Program-made: the position numbers and the translations under genes
Shown: positions 26,283-34,188 of the stretch, in pieces
Position numbering within the stretch: the first letter of the stretch is position 1
How the letters are laid out: the number at the start of each line of letters is the position of its first letter
Notes under the pieces: generated by a model
Told to the model about the DNA's origin: nothing
The model's database searches: none
Seen by the model: only the letters and a program-made list of their open reading frames with translations
Source of the DNA: Candidatus Villigracilis adiacens
GTDB taxonomy: Bacteria > Chloroflexota > Anaerolineae > Anaerolineales > Villigracilaceae
NCBI GenBank assembly: GCA_016703605.1
Contig: JADJBU010000022.1
Location: forward strand, 62,001 to 126,000
Reading direction: 5' to 3'
DNA: 64,000 nt

Positions 26283-27689
26283 ATGACAGACCTTTTCGAC
26301 CATGCCATGCAGGAACGGATGAAATCCGAGGCGCCGCTCGCCGCGCGGATGCGTCCGCGGGCGCTGGAGGAATACATCGGGCAGGAACATATCATCGGCG
26401 AAGGCAAACTGCTGCGGCGAGCCATCGAAGCGGACCGGCTCTTCTCGTCCATTATCCTGTGGGGACCGCCCGGAACAGGAAAGACGACGCTGGCTCAGGT
26501 GATTGCCAATACAACCAAAAGCCATTTTGTCACCATCTCCGCCATCCTCGCGGGCAAGGCGGATTTGCGCGTGGTAATTGACGAGGCTTTGGAGCGCCGC
26601 CGCCTGAACAACATCCGCACCATCCTGTTCGTGGATGAAGTCCATCGCTGGAACAAGGCGCAGCAAGACGCGCTCCTTCCGCATGTCGAGAACGGCACCT
26701 TCACCCTGATCGGCGCGACGACCGAAAACCCCTATTTTGAGGTCATCAAGGCGCTCATCTCGCGTTCGCGCGTCTTTCAACTGCGCAATCTGAACCAGGC
26801 TGAAACCGGCGTTTTGCTCGACCGCGCCCTGGGCGACAGGGAACGCGGCTACGGCGATAAAAAGATAAAGTTCGACGAAGACGCCCGCGCCCACCTGATC
26901 GAAGTCGCATCGGGCGACGCGCGGAACGCGCTGAACGCGCTCGAACTGGCAGTCGAGTCAACGACTCCCGGCGCGGGCGGCGTCATTCACATCACCCTGG
27001 ACGTGGCGCAGGAGTCGATTCAACGCCGCGCGGTTCTGTATGACAAGGACGGCGACGCGCACTACGACACCATCTCAGCCTTTATCAAGTCTGTGCGCGG
27101 CTCGGACCCCGACGCAGCCTTGTACTGGCTGGCAAAGATGCTCTACGCCGGGGAAGACCCCAAGTTCATCATCCGCCGCCTTATCATCCTGGCTGGTGAA
27201 GACATTGGGCTGGCAGACCCACTGGGATTGGTGGTGGCATCCTCCGCCGCCCAGGCGTTTGAATTCATCGGGCTGCCCGAGGGCATCTACCCCATCGTCG
27301 AAGCGACTCTTTATCTTGCCACCGCGCCCAAGTCCAACACGGCGGGGGCATACTTCAAGGCGATGAAAAAGATCGAAGAGGAGGGGCAGGTCTCTGTTCC
27401 GCGCCACCTGATGGATGGGAACCGCGATGCCGCCGCCATGGGGCACGGCAGGGACTATGTGTATCCGCACGACCAGGAGGGTCATTTTACGCCGCAGCAA
27501 TATTTACCCAAACGGCTGCTTGGAACCTATTTCTATTCGCCGTCGGAGGAGGGGTACGAGGCGCAGGTCAAATCGCGACTCGAGATGTGGCGCGAAGCGC
27601 AGCGCAGGGCGTTGGGGATCACGGAAGTCCGGCATATTCCCGATTTGAGCGAAGAACAGATCGTGGAGTTAAAGAGAAGGATCAAATAG
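26283..27689 (+). CDS. rarA: Replication-associated recombination protein A
   Basis: A 468-residue AAA+ ATPase of the RarA/MgsA family, acting at stalled forks and related to clamp loaders. Walker A is GPPGTGKTT (about 61-69), Walker B is ILFVDEVHRW (about 115), sensor 1 is LIGATTENPYFEV, and the arginine-containing SRSRVFQL follows. The C-terminal half has the family helices (ALYWLAKMLYAGEDPKFI, AGEDIGLADPLGL) and the PQQYLPKRLLGTYFY segment. It begins 9 bp after the STAS gene stop. Confidence 0.95.
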   Translation: MTDLFDHAMQERMKSEAPLAARMRPRALEEYIGQEHIIGEGKLLRRAIEADRLFSSIILWGPPGTGKTTLAQVIANTTKSHFVTISAILAGKADLRVVIDEALERRRLNNIRTILFVDEVHRWNKAQQDALLPHVENGTFTLIGATTENPYFEVIKALISRSRVFQLRNLNQAETGVLLDRALGDRERGYGDKKIKFDEDARAHLIEVASGDARNALNALELAVESTTPGAGGVIHITLDVAQESIQRRAVLYDKDGDAHYDTISAFIKSVRGSDPDAALYWLAKMLYAGEDPKFIIRRLIILAGEDIGLADPLGLVVASSAAQAFEFIGLPEGIYPIVEATLYLATAPKSNTAGAYFKAMKKIEEEGQVSVPRHLMDGNRDAAAMGHGRDYVYPHDQEGHFTPQQYLPKRLLGTYFYSPSEEGYEAQVKSRLEMWREAQRRALGITEVRHIPDLSEEQIVELKRRIK

Positions 27690-27690
27690 C

Positions 27691-28146
27691 GTGGACAAAA
27701 TCCGCCCATGGCTTTTTATTGGGAAATATTCAGACACGCTCGACAAGGGTCATCTCGACCAAAATTCCATTCGCGCCATGCTCCAGCTTGCCGAACTTGT
27801 GGAGCAGCCCGGTATCGAGTCTCTTTACCTTCAGGTTGAAGACATGGAAAACATCCCTTTTGGAAGGATCGAGGAAGGCGTTCGCTTCATTCGCAGGCAA
27901 GCCGGGCAGGGAAGGACCCTGCTGATCGCCTGCGGAGCGGGCATCAACCGCTCGACCGCGTTTTGCCTGATCGCCTTACGGGAGATCGAGGGGCTGGGGC
28001 TCTTCGACGCATTTCAGGATGTTTTAAAGCGCCACCCCGATTCGTTACCCAACCTGCGCATCTGGGAATCGTTGTGCGATTATTACAACGATCCAACCCC
28101 ATACCTTGATGTCATGCGGCTGGCGGCAAATTCGATTCGACGATGA
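27691..28146 (+). CDS. Dual-specificity phosphatase-like protein
   Basis: A 151-residue protein of the cysteine phosphatase fold. The P-loop is ACGAGINRSTAF with Cys81 and Arg87 in the CX5R spacing; Ala replaces the usual His before Cys. A general acid Asp may be in the VEDMENIP loop near residue 52. The GTG start at 27691 is 1 bp after the rarA stop, so both are in one transcript. Substrate could be protein, RNA 5' ends or phosphoinositide-like molecules; not determinable. Confidence 0.82.
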   Translation: MDKIRPWLFIGKYSDTLDKGHLDQNSIRAMLQLAELVEQPGIESLYLQVEDMENIPFGRIEEGVRFIRRQAGQGRTLLIACGAGINRSTAFCLIALREIEGLGLFDAFQDVLKRHPDSLPNLRIWESLCDYYNDPTPYLDVMRLAANSIRR

Positions 28147-28534
28147 TCCTGCAAACTGAACAAGGGCGATCCTCCCTTGAGGGTCGAACGGACTGACATA
28201 CCTTCACGGATCGCCCCTACGCTGAAATCGCGCAAGGTGGTTTATTTGTATCATCGTAACTGCTCAGCGGCTTATCATTTCGACGAACGAAGCGAGGAGA
28301 AATCCTGGACAATGCCAAAAAGGGGATCTCGAAATGACAATCGAGAATGAGCAGTTACGTATCATCCCAATAATTCGTGATGGTTATTCGCCTTTTTAAC
28401 GCCAAGGCGCAGAGACGCAAAGAAAATCGAATTTTGCCGCGCAAAATCAGGCAAAAGCGTATCTTTGCCTTTGAAAAGGCTGGCGGCTTCGCGTTATGGT
28501 CTTGGTTTTACCCCGGAATTTTGAGACGGCACAC
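28147..28534. repeat. 388-bp gap filled with three different palindromic repeats
   Basis: First, 28164-28216: GGGCGATCC paired with GGATCGCCC, a likely transcription-ending hairpin after the phosphatase gene. Second, 28255-28359: CGTAACTGCTCA mirrored by TGAGCAGTTACG, enclosing CATTTCGACGAACGAAGCG and ATCTCGAAATGACAA. Third, 28398 to about 28496: AACGCCAAGGCGCAGAGACG with a degenerate right half CTTTGCCTTTG. No gene is seen; short frames here are translations of the repeats. Confidence 0.75.
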
Positions 28535-30499
28535 TTATTTGTCAAAATGCAAAATCGCCAAATTCCCTTCGAAGAATTTGGCGAGCTGCTCGGGGATGTT
28601 GCCGAGCGTATCCTGCACGCGTTTGCGGGAGCCGAAACCGGGCAGGATGATAAAGTCGCTGACGGCTTCGTGTTCCAATTTTTCGGGGTGGAGCTGGTCG
28701 GCGAGAATCTCCAGTTTCCACTCCTGTTCCGGCTCGATGGAGGCAAACAGGGCTTCGAGGGTCTGCGCGTAACTTTTATCCGCGCGGACGAGCAAGGGGA
28801 CGTTGAGCGCTTTGGCGACGGCGAGGTTGGCTTCCAACATGCGGCGCAGGGCGATTGGGGGAACGGCTTTGGCTGGAACAATGAATATCACGCGCTGCAT
28901 ACTGTTCAACGGCAGGGATAACTTCCCCGCCACAACGGGGGTGTCGGAACCCCAGACCACTTCGTCCAGCACCGAGCCGAGGACGCTTTCGCGGAAGGTG
29001 CGCTGTCCGCGCCAGCCCATGACGATGAGCGAGGCGTTCTCTTCGCGGGCGGTGTGCAAAATCCCCTGGGCATGGGTGGCTGCCAAACGCGGAATCAGTT
29101 CGATCCCGGCTTCGGGGTCGTGCAAGTTCTCGTTGACCTTGCCAAGCAGTTCCTTGTGAAGCATCAGGCTGTTGTTTTCGTTCGGTCCCTTGTCCTGCGC
29201 CACGCTGACTGCAAGGACTTTTCCCTTTGAACTGCGCGAAAGCAGGCTCGCAAGCGCCACCAAGGCGTCGGAATTCTTCTCGGAGACAGGGACGAGAATC
29301 CGCCCAAAGAGTGGAGTCGGCTCATCGTCGGCAGAGGCAGTTTGCAGGTCAGGAGCGAAGCGCTGGACGATGAGGGGCGAAGTGATCGAAGTGAGAAGAA
29401 TCATCAAGATGGCGGCATTGAACAGGGTCGTGTCAAACAGTCCAGTTTCCAAACCGATGACAAGGGTTGGGATGGTGACCGCGGCTTGGGCGTGGGATAA
29501 GCCATAGACCGTCCAAAATTCGGCTTTGGTGTATTTGTAAATTTTGGAGGTAATCCACGCGGCGATGAGCTTGGAAACGTATGCGACGATGGTGACGCCG
29601 CCAGCGACGATGATGGTTTCGGGACTTTTGAGGAAGGTCAGCGGGTCGGTGATGAGACCGCTGTAGAGCAAAAAGACGGGGATGAAAAAGGACTCGCCGA
29701 TGAAGAGGACGTGACCCGCCACCGGGCTGTGACGCGGCAGCATCGAGTTGACCGCCAAGCCCGCGAGGAACGCGCCGACGACTTCATGAACGCCGATGAC
29801 TTCGGCAACGAAGGCGGCGACAAAAAGCGCGACGATCACAAATTGAAATTCGACGGCGCGCCCGGTCAGTTTTTGAAAGACAAGTTTTCCAAAACGCGGC
29901 AGACCGAAGATAATGGCGGCGGTGAAAATCGCGAGCAGGACGAATAATTGCGCGAAGTAGGCGAAGGTGAGTCCGCCTTTGTCCGCGCCGAGGACGACGG
30001 CTAAAACGATGAATGCGCCGATGTCGGTCATCACCGTTGCGCCGGTGGTGACAGCCACGGCTTCGTTGCGGGTGACGCCGAGTTTTGTGAGGATCGGAAA
30101 TGCGATGAGCGTGTGCGAGGCAAAGGCGGAACCGAGCAGGATCATGCCGAGCCAGTCGAGCCCGAGGATGTAGCCCAACCCCATCCCCATCAGCTGCGGG
30201 AAGGTGAATGTGATCAACCCGAACACCAACGCTCTTGCGCGGACTTTCATAAACTGGTTAATGTCCACTTCGAGACCGGCGCTGAACATAAGATAGACCA
30301 AGCCGATGGTCGAGAGAAACTGGATGCGGTCGTTGTCCTCGAGAAAACCGAATCCATGCGGACCGATGAGCATCCCGCCGATGATGATACCGATGATGCC
30401 GGGCAGTTTCAGCCGTTCGGAGATCAACGGCGTGACGAGGATGATCGCCATGACGATCAGGAAAAAGCCTACGGGTTTGGAGAAGAGTTCTTCAAGCAT
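28535..30499 (-). CDS. Cation:proton antiporter (CPA2/KefB-like) with C-terminal UspA domains
   Basis: A 654-residue protein. Residues 1 to about 390 hold 12-13 membrane helices of the sodium/hydrogen exchanger fold, with the family segments SERLKLPGIIGIIIGG, LMFSAGLEVD, and VVGAFLAGLAVN. The rest is cytoplasmic and resembles one or two universal-stress-protein domains (GRILVPVSEKNSDAL, then GWRGQRTFRESVLGSVLDEVV). Such fusions exchange Na+ or K+ for H+ under nucleotide or stress control. AGGA precedes the ATG at 30499, and a 7-bp tandem array begins just upstream. Confidence 0.92.
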   Translation of the reverse strand: MLEELFSKPVGFFLIVMAIILVTPLISERLKLPGIIGIIIGGMLIGPHGFGFLEDNDRIQFLSTIGLVYLMFSAGLEVDINQFMKVRARALVFGLITFTFPQLMGMGLGYILGLDWLGMILLGSAFASHTLIAFPILTKLGVTRNEAVAVTTGATVMTDIGAFIVLAVVLGADKGGLTFAYFAQLFVLLAIFTAAIIFGLPRFGKLVFQKLTGRAVEFQFVIVALFVAAFVAEVIGVHEVVGAFLAGLAVNSMLPRHSPVAGHVLFIGESFFIPVFLLYSGLITDPLTFLKSPETIIVAGGVTIVAYVSKLIAAWITSKIYKYTKAEFWTVYGLSHAQAAVTIPTLVIGLETGLFDTTLFNAAILMILLTSITSPLIVQRFAPDLQTASADDEPTPLFGRILVPVSEKNSDALVALASLLSRSSKGKVLAVSVAQDKGPNENNSLMLHKELLGKVNENLHDPEAGIELIPRLAATHAQGILHTAREENASLIVMGWRGQRTFRESVLGSVLDEVVWGSDTPVVAGKLSLPLNSMQRVIFIVPAKAVPPIALRRMLEANLAVAKALNVPLLVRADKSYAQTLEALFASIEPEQEWKLEILADQLHPEKLEHEAVSDFIILPGFGSRKRVQDTLGNIPEQLAKFFEGNLAILHFDK

Positions 30500-30516
30500 G
30501 AGTGTCCTTTGAGGAG

Positions 30517-30557
30517 ATTGGTAATTGGTAATTGGTAATTGGTAATTGGTGATTGGG
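30517..30557. repeat. Heptamer tandem repeat (ATTGGTA)
   Basis: About five copies of ATTGGTA, the last ones variant, ending in GATTGGG. It starts 18 bp before the antiporter ATG, in the 5' leader of that gene. Confidence 0.85.
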
Positions 30558-30568
30558 AGCTTGCTCTG

Positions 30569-30710
30569 AGAGAGTGTTTCTTAAGTTCGTGAAAGGCATG
30601 AAAAAAGAGATTCAGCCACAGAGAACACCGAGTTCACAGAGATTTTAATAAGGTTTTCTCAAGATTCTCCGTGTTCTCTGTGGCAAAAAAGAGTTAAGAA
30701 ACAGTTTCCG
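30569..30710. repeat. Repeat A, complete palindrome
   Basis: Outer arms TTTCTTAA (30577) and TTAAGAAA (30694), inner perfect 13-bp arms CCACAGAGAACAC (30616-30628) and GTGTTCTCTGTGG (30671-30683). The same family occurs at 25463-25540 (disrupted), 32088-32163 (inside moeA) and, more degenerate, at 36837-36864. No coding capacity. Confidence 0.8.
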
Positions 30711-30786
30711 AGCGATTGATGATTGATGAGGGGATTTTATCCGAGGCGGGCTGTTTCGGCGTAAAACAGTAACTCCCCCAATGCTC

Positions 30787-31212
30787 TCATTTTGACGGGT
30801 CGAATTTCTCCATCCATTTGGACGGGTCGCTCAACTCTGTAAAGCCGAATTGTTTGTACAGTCCATGCGCGTCTCGTGTGGCAAGCGACCAACGTCTCAG
30901 CCCAGTCAATGCTGGATGAGAAAGGATGCATTCCATCAACCATTTGCCGAGAGCCTGTCCGCGATACGCTTCGTGAATAAAGACATCGCACAAATACGCA
31001 AAAGTAGCGCGGTCTGTCACCACGCGGGCAAAGCCAACCTGACGTTCTCCATCGTACACGCCAAAATTGAGTGAGTGCTGAATTGATTTCTCGATCACCT
31101 CGCGCGGACGTTTATCCGCCCAGTAGGCGCGGGTGAGGAAACCGCAGACCGCCTCAATATCGAGTCGGAGTGGGTCGTCTGAAATCATGAAGTTGTCTCG
31201 TTTGTATTCCAT
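30787..31212 (-). CDS. GNAT-family N-acetyltransferase
   Basis: A 141-residue acetyltransferase. The acetyl-CoA-binding loop is VFIHEAYRGQALGKWLM (RGQALG being the Q/RxxGxG/A motif), with VGFARVVTDRATFAYL before it and the terminal YKQFGFTELSDP after. Close relatives acetylate small amines or peptides, but the substrate is unknown. The ATG at 31212 lies 1 bp after the moeA stop; an internal ATG (MISDDP) is an alternative start. Probably co-transcribed with moeA. Confidence 0.88.
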   Translation of the reverse strand: MEYKRDNFMISDDPLRLDIEAVCGFLTRAYWADKRPREVIEKSIQHSLNFGVYDGERQVGFARVVTDRATFAYLCDVFIHEAYRGQALGKWLMECILSHPALTGLRRWSLATRDAHGLYKQFGFTELSDPSKWMEKFDPSK

Positions 31213-31213
31213 G

Positions 31214-32539
31214 TCAGATCAACACTACTTCCACGATTTCGCCCGCGCTTAATCCTGTGGCATCGGGATGAATTTTCAACAAACCATCTCCAGCCGCCAG
31301 GGTGAAAATCAAATTACTTTTTCCAAATATCGGTTCAGCAATCCAACCCTCACCCCTAGCCCCTCTCCCTGAGGGCGAGGGGGATAACTTCACCGCCCAC
31401 CAATCTTCGCGCCCGGCTTGGGATGGCAGGTTGACGGTTAGTTTTGCCTGCACGGTCGCTTTGGGTTTTGGCAACGCGCCCAGCAATTTCTCGATCACCG
31501 GCACGACGAATAAATATCCATTCACCAATGCGCTGACGGGGTTGCCGGGCAAGCCGATCACCGCCTTGCCATTGCACGCGCCGAGGATCGTCGGTTTGCC
31601 GGGGCGGGTGTTGATTCCATGCACGAGGACGCCGGGTTCCCCAAGTTGACGGATGACGTCGGCGGTCATGTCGCGGGTGGAGGCGGAGGAACCGGCTGTG
31701 ATGATGACCACGTCGCATTCGATTAACGCCTTCGCCGCCGCTTCTTTCAGGACCTCGAACTGGTCGCCAAAAATCCCATAGCGGATTGCCACGCCGCCGC
31801 TTTTCTCGACGAGCGCCCCCAACGTGTACGAGTTGATGTCGCGCACTTGCCCCGGTCTTGGGCGTTGACTTGGCTCGACCACTTCATCCCCGGTCGAAAT
31901 CAGCCCTATTTTCACCAATCTGACTACACGCAAGGTCGTAATTCCCAATGCCATCAGTCCGCCGATCTCGGCTGGGCGGAGGGTCGTCCCTTTGGGAATC
32001 ACAACTTGGTCTTTCGCCACGTCCTCGCCGATGCGGATGACGTTCTCGCCGTCCGCAACGGATTTGAAAATTTCGATTTCAAGAGATTTCACCACAGAGG
32101 ACACGGAGTTCACGGAGTCCTTTTGTTTCTCTTCTCTGTGCTCTTTGTGGTCTCCGTGGTGAATGCTTTGGGTGTATTCCAACATCACAACGGCATCCGC
32201 GCCTTTGGGGATCATACCGCCGGTATGGATCAGGGCGCATTGACCAGATTCGATTTCAAAGGGTGGCTCCTCCCCCATCGGAACTTCGCCGATGAGACGA
32301 AGATAGGCTGGCAACGAATCTGTCGCGCCAAAGGTGTCGGCGGCGCGGACGGCGTATCCGTCCACGGTGGTGCGGGGAAATTCGGGAAGCGGATGCGGGG
32401 CAACGATATCCTCGGCGGTGACCCTGCCCAGGGCGAAGTCCACTGCCAGGGGTTCAGGATCAGGCGTCAGGGCGGAAAGAGCCGAGAGCAATTTGTCACG
32501 GGCCTGGTCGGGGGGGAGGAGAGTCAGGAATTCGGGCAT
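31214..32539 (-). CDS. moeA: Molybdopterin molybdenumtransferase, with two in-frame repeat insertions
   Basis: A 441-residue MoeA, which inserts molybdate into adenylated molybdopterin. Core segments are normal: EFPRTTVDGYAVRA, CALIHTGGMIPKGADAVVM, GLISTGDEVVEP, ITAGSSASTRDMTADV, and PGKPTILG...GLPGNPVSALV. Two stretches do not belong to the family. The first (about residues 125-151, HHGDHKEHREEKQKD and following) is encoded by a repeat A palindrome at 32088-32163. The second (about 388-400, SPSPSGRGARGEG) is encoded by a different repeat at 31347-31385. Both keep the frame and fall in regions expected to be surface loops, so the enzyme may still work. Confidence 0.93.
   Translation of the reverse strand: MPEFLTLLPPDQARDKLLSALSALTPDPEPLAVDFALGRVTAEDIVAPHPLPEFPRTTVDGYAVRAADTFGATDSLPAYLRLIGEVPMGEEPPFEIESGQCALIHTGGMIPKGADAVVMLEYTQSIHHGDHKEHREEKQKDSVNSVSSVVKSLEIEIFKSVADGENVIRIGEDVAKDQVVIPKGTTLRPAEIGGLMALGITTLRVVRLVKIGLISTGDEVVEPSQRPRPGQVRDINSYTLGALVEKSGGVAIRYGIFGDQFEVLKEAAAKALIECDVVIITAGSSASTRDMTADVIRQLGEPGVLVHGINTRPGKPTILGACNGKAVIGLPGNPVSALVNGYLFVVPVIEKLLGALPKPKATVQAKLTVNLPSQAGREDWWAVKLSPSPSGRGARGEGWIAEPIFGKSNLIFTLAAGDGLLKIHPDATGLSAGEIVEVVLI
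31347..31385. repeat. Repeat insertion 2 inside moeA
   Basis: CCCTCACCCCTAGCCCCTCT followed by CCCTGAGGGCGAGGGGGAT. On the coding strand it reads LSPSPSGRGARGEG, a translation seen wherever this class of intergenic repeat enters genes. It lies in the C-terminal domain of MoeA. Confidence 0.75.
32088..32163. repeat. Repeat A insertion inside moeA
   Basis: TTCACCACAGAGGACACGGA at one end and CTCCGTGGTGAA at the other form an imperfect palindrome of the same family as 30569-30710. In the moeA frame it encodes the out-of-place SIHHGDHKEHREEKQKD segment. Confidence 0.85.
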
Positions 32540-32569
32540 GGGATTCGGTGTCAGGTTTCAGGTGTCAGG

Positions 32570-33433
32570 TTAGCGGAGCCAGAAGGTGAGAGTCAAAAAA
32601 TAGGTTGTCAAGCAAAAGACGGCGAGGGCGGTGGCGGTGAGGAGTTTCCAGTTGGGCGGGCTGCCGTTGGCGATGGATTGTAATTGATAGATTTGGAAGG
32701 CGGCGAAGGGCAGGGTGAGGAAGGCGGGCGCGATGACGTTGAAAGCAAAGCCGAAGAACGGCGCGAGCGCGAATGCGAGGTAGGTGAAGGCAATCAGGCT
32801 GTGATGCAGCGGAACAGCGCGTTCCCACGTCAGGCGGCGGAGGAGCGTGCCGCGCTCGTATTTTTGGTCGTCGGGAAAGGTGGTGAAGTTGAGGATGAGA
32901 AAGTAGGCGAGGGCAAGCGTTGTCAGCGGAAGCAACAATGTTGCGAGCAGGCGCGACATTTCAGCGGCTTGCAGGAGAAATGCGATGGATGGGATGACGT
33001 AGGCGATGTGAATCGCGAGGATGAGTTCGCCGAATCCGCGGTTGACGAGGTGGAGGGGCGGGATGGCGTAAAGAAGAACGAGGACGATGGAGGAAAGAAG
33101 AAAGAGGAAGGAAGGGAGTGTAAGGGTGAAGACGAGGTGGGCGATGAGCGCGATGACGGCGGCTGTGCCGATCATGCCGACGGATATATAAAGCAGGTTG
33201 TTGCGGAGGGTTTCTTTTTTCTGCGGGGTTTCGCCTTCGATGAGCGGTTCATTGTGCGGACGGAACACTTCGCGCAGATAAGCCATGCTGGTTTGTGCCA
33301 GCAAGGTAATCGCCAGTCCAAGCACAAACGGGGCGAGTTGAAAAGGCTTTCCCAAATAAGCAGGGATGCTCGCGCCGAGAAGGTAGGTCAGCGTGGCGAG
33401 AAGGAGATGGAGCGGGCGGAGAAGTTTTATCAA
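32570..33433 (-). CDS. UbiA-like prenyltransferase, atypical
   Basis: A 287-residue integral membrane protein with about eight or nine helices, resembling the UbiA/MenA group that prenylates aromatic acceptors for quinones. The second Asp-rich motif is present (FPDDQKYERGTLLRRL). The first motif, normally NDxxD, is replaced by YLREVFRPHNEPLIEGE, with no Asp, so Mg-diphosphate binding there is doubtful. The start is a TTG at 33433 with no better candidate. The stop lies inside a short CAGGTTTCAGGTGTCAGG repeat next to moeA. Assignment is moderate. Confidence 0.72.
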   Translation of the reverse strand: MIKLLRPLHLLLATLTYLLGASIPAYLGKPFQLAPFVLGLAITLLAQTSMAYLREVFRPHNEPLIEGETPQKKETLRNNLLYISVGMIGTAAVIALIAHLVFTLTLPSFLFLLSSIVLVLLYAIPPLHLVNRGFGELILAIHIAYVIPSIAFLLQAAEMSRLLATLLLPLTTLALAYFLILNFTTFPDDQKYERGTLLRRLTWERAVPLHHSLIAFTYLAFALAPFFGFAFNVIAPAFLTLPFAAFQIYQLQSIANGSPPNWKLLTATALAVFCLTTYFLTLTFWLR

Positions 33434-33456
33434 TTTACGATTATAGATTAGCAGTT

Positions 33457-34188
33457 TTATCTTTTTCCGGAATTAAATTGAACCAAATCCCCCCAATTTA
33501 TTCTTCCATCGTCGCAAAAATCATCCATGAATTCTTGCGTAAAAATATTTAATATACGCGAATATTCGGTATAAAACTGATCGTTTCTTTCTTTTGCCTG
33601 ATACCCTAAAGGCTCAACGATATCAACAAATAAACGATTATCCCCAGAAATAAATTCCCAAAATTCTTGTCCGCAAAACTTCATGTAATCTACTTTATCG
33701 GGATTTTTTTCCTGCCCATAACAACATCCATTAATTGCTTGTGTATTTACATTGGCATTTCCGGTTCTCAAAATTCTCTTTGCTTGTTTAAAATTTTCAA
33801 CCATACGTTTTATCTGACCGCTATTTCCCCAGTTTGGACCAGACTTAACCGAAACAATGTACAAAACTTTCTCTCGCTCAAATTCCAAATCTATTCCTTC
33901 AGCAGAGGATTTTCTACCACCATATACTTTTCCACACACAAAGATTGCAAGCTTTTCGAGAAATTCCCCAAAAATTGTCTCCTCCTGGGAAGAAAGATGA
34001 GCATCAAGCAATAGTTTAACTAAGTCATGCGCATCGTTGATGTTTTTTGCCTTAAACAAATATGGATTTTTCTTTTTTAAGACTTTGGCAAGCTTAAGAC
34101 TCCGGAGATTATCTGCACGACGAATATGAAATTCGCCAATATTTGATTCAACAAAAACAATTACATCATTTAGATTTATTGGTCTCAT
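33457..34188 (-). CDS. Type II restriction endonuclease, PmeII/MjaII-like
   Basis: A 243-residue nuclease. The middle holds SSAEGIDLEFEREKVLYIVSV followed by KSGPNWGNSGQ (quoted in two pieces), a PD-(D/E)xK-like site with Asp then a beta strand ending SVK in place of the usual ExK. FVDIVEPLGYQAKERND and the C-terminal DDGRINWGDLVQFNSGKR match what I recall of the PmeII family. The ATG at 34188 has AAGGG before it and overlaps the methyltransferase end by 23 bp, a tight R-M arrangement. The region is clearly AT-richer than its surroundings, indicating transfer. It appears intact while its methyltransferase is frameshifted. Confidence 0.82.
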   Translation of the reverse strand: MRPINLNDVIVFVESNIGEFHIRRADNLRSLKLAKVLKKKNPYLFKAKNINDAHDLVKLLLDAHLSSQEETIFGEFLEKLAIFVCGKVYGGRKSSAEGIDLEFEREKVLYIVSVKSGPNWGNSGQIKRMVENFKQAKRILRTGNANVNTQAINGCCYGQEKNPDKVDYMKFCGQEFWEFISGDNRLFVDIVEPLGYQAKERNDQFYTEYSRILNIFTQEFMDDFCDDGRINWGDLVQFNSGKR

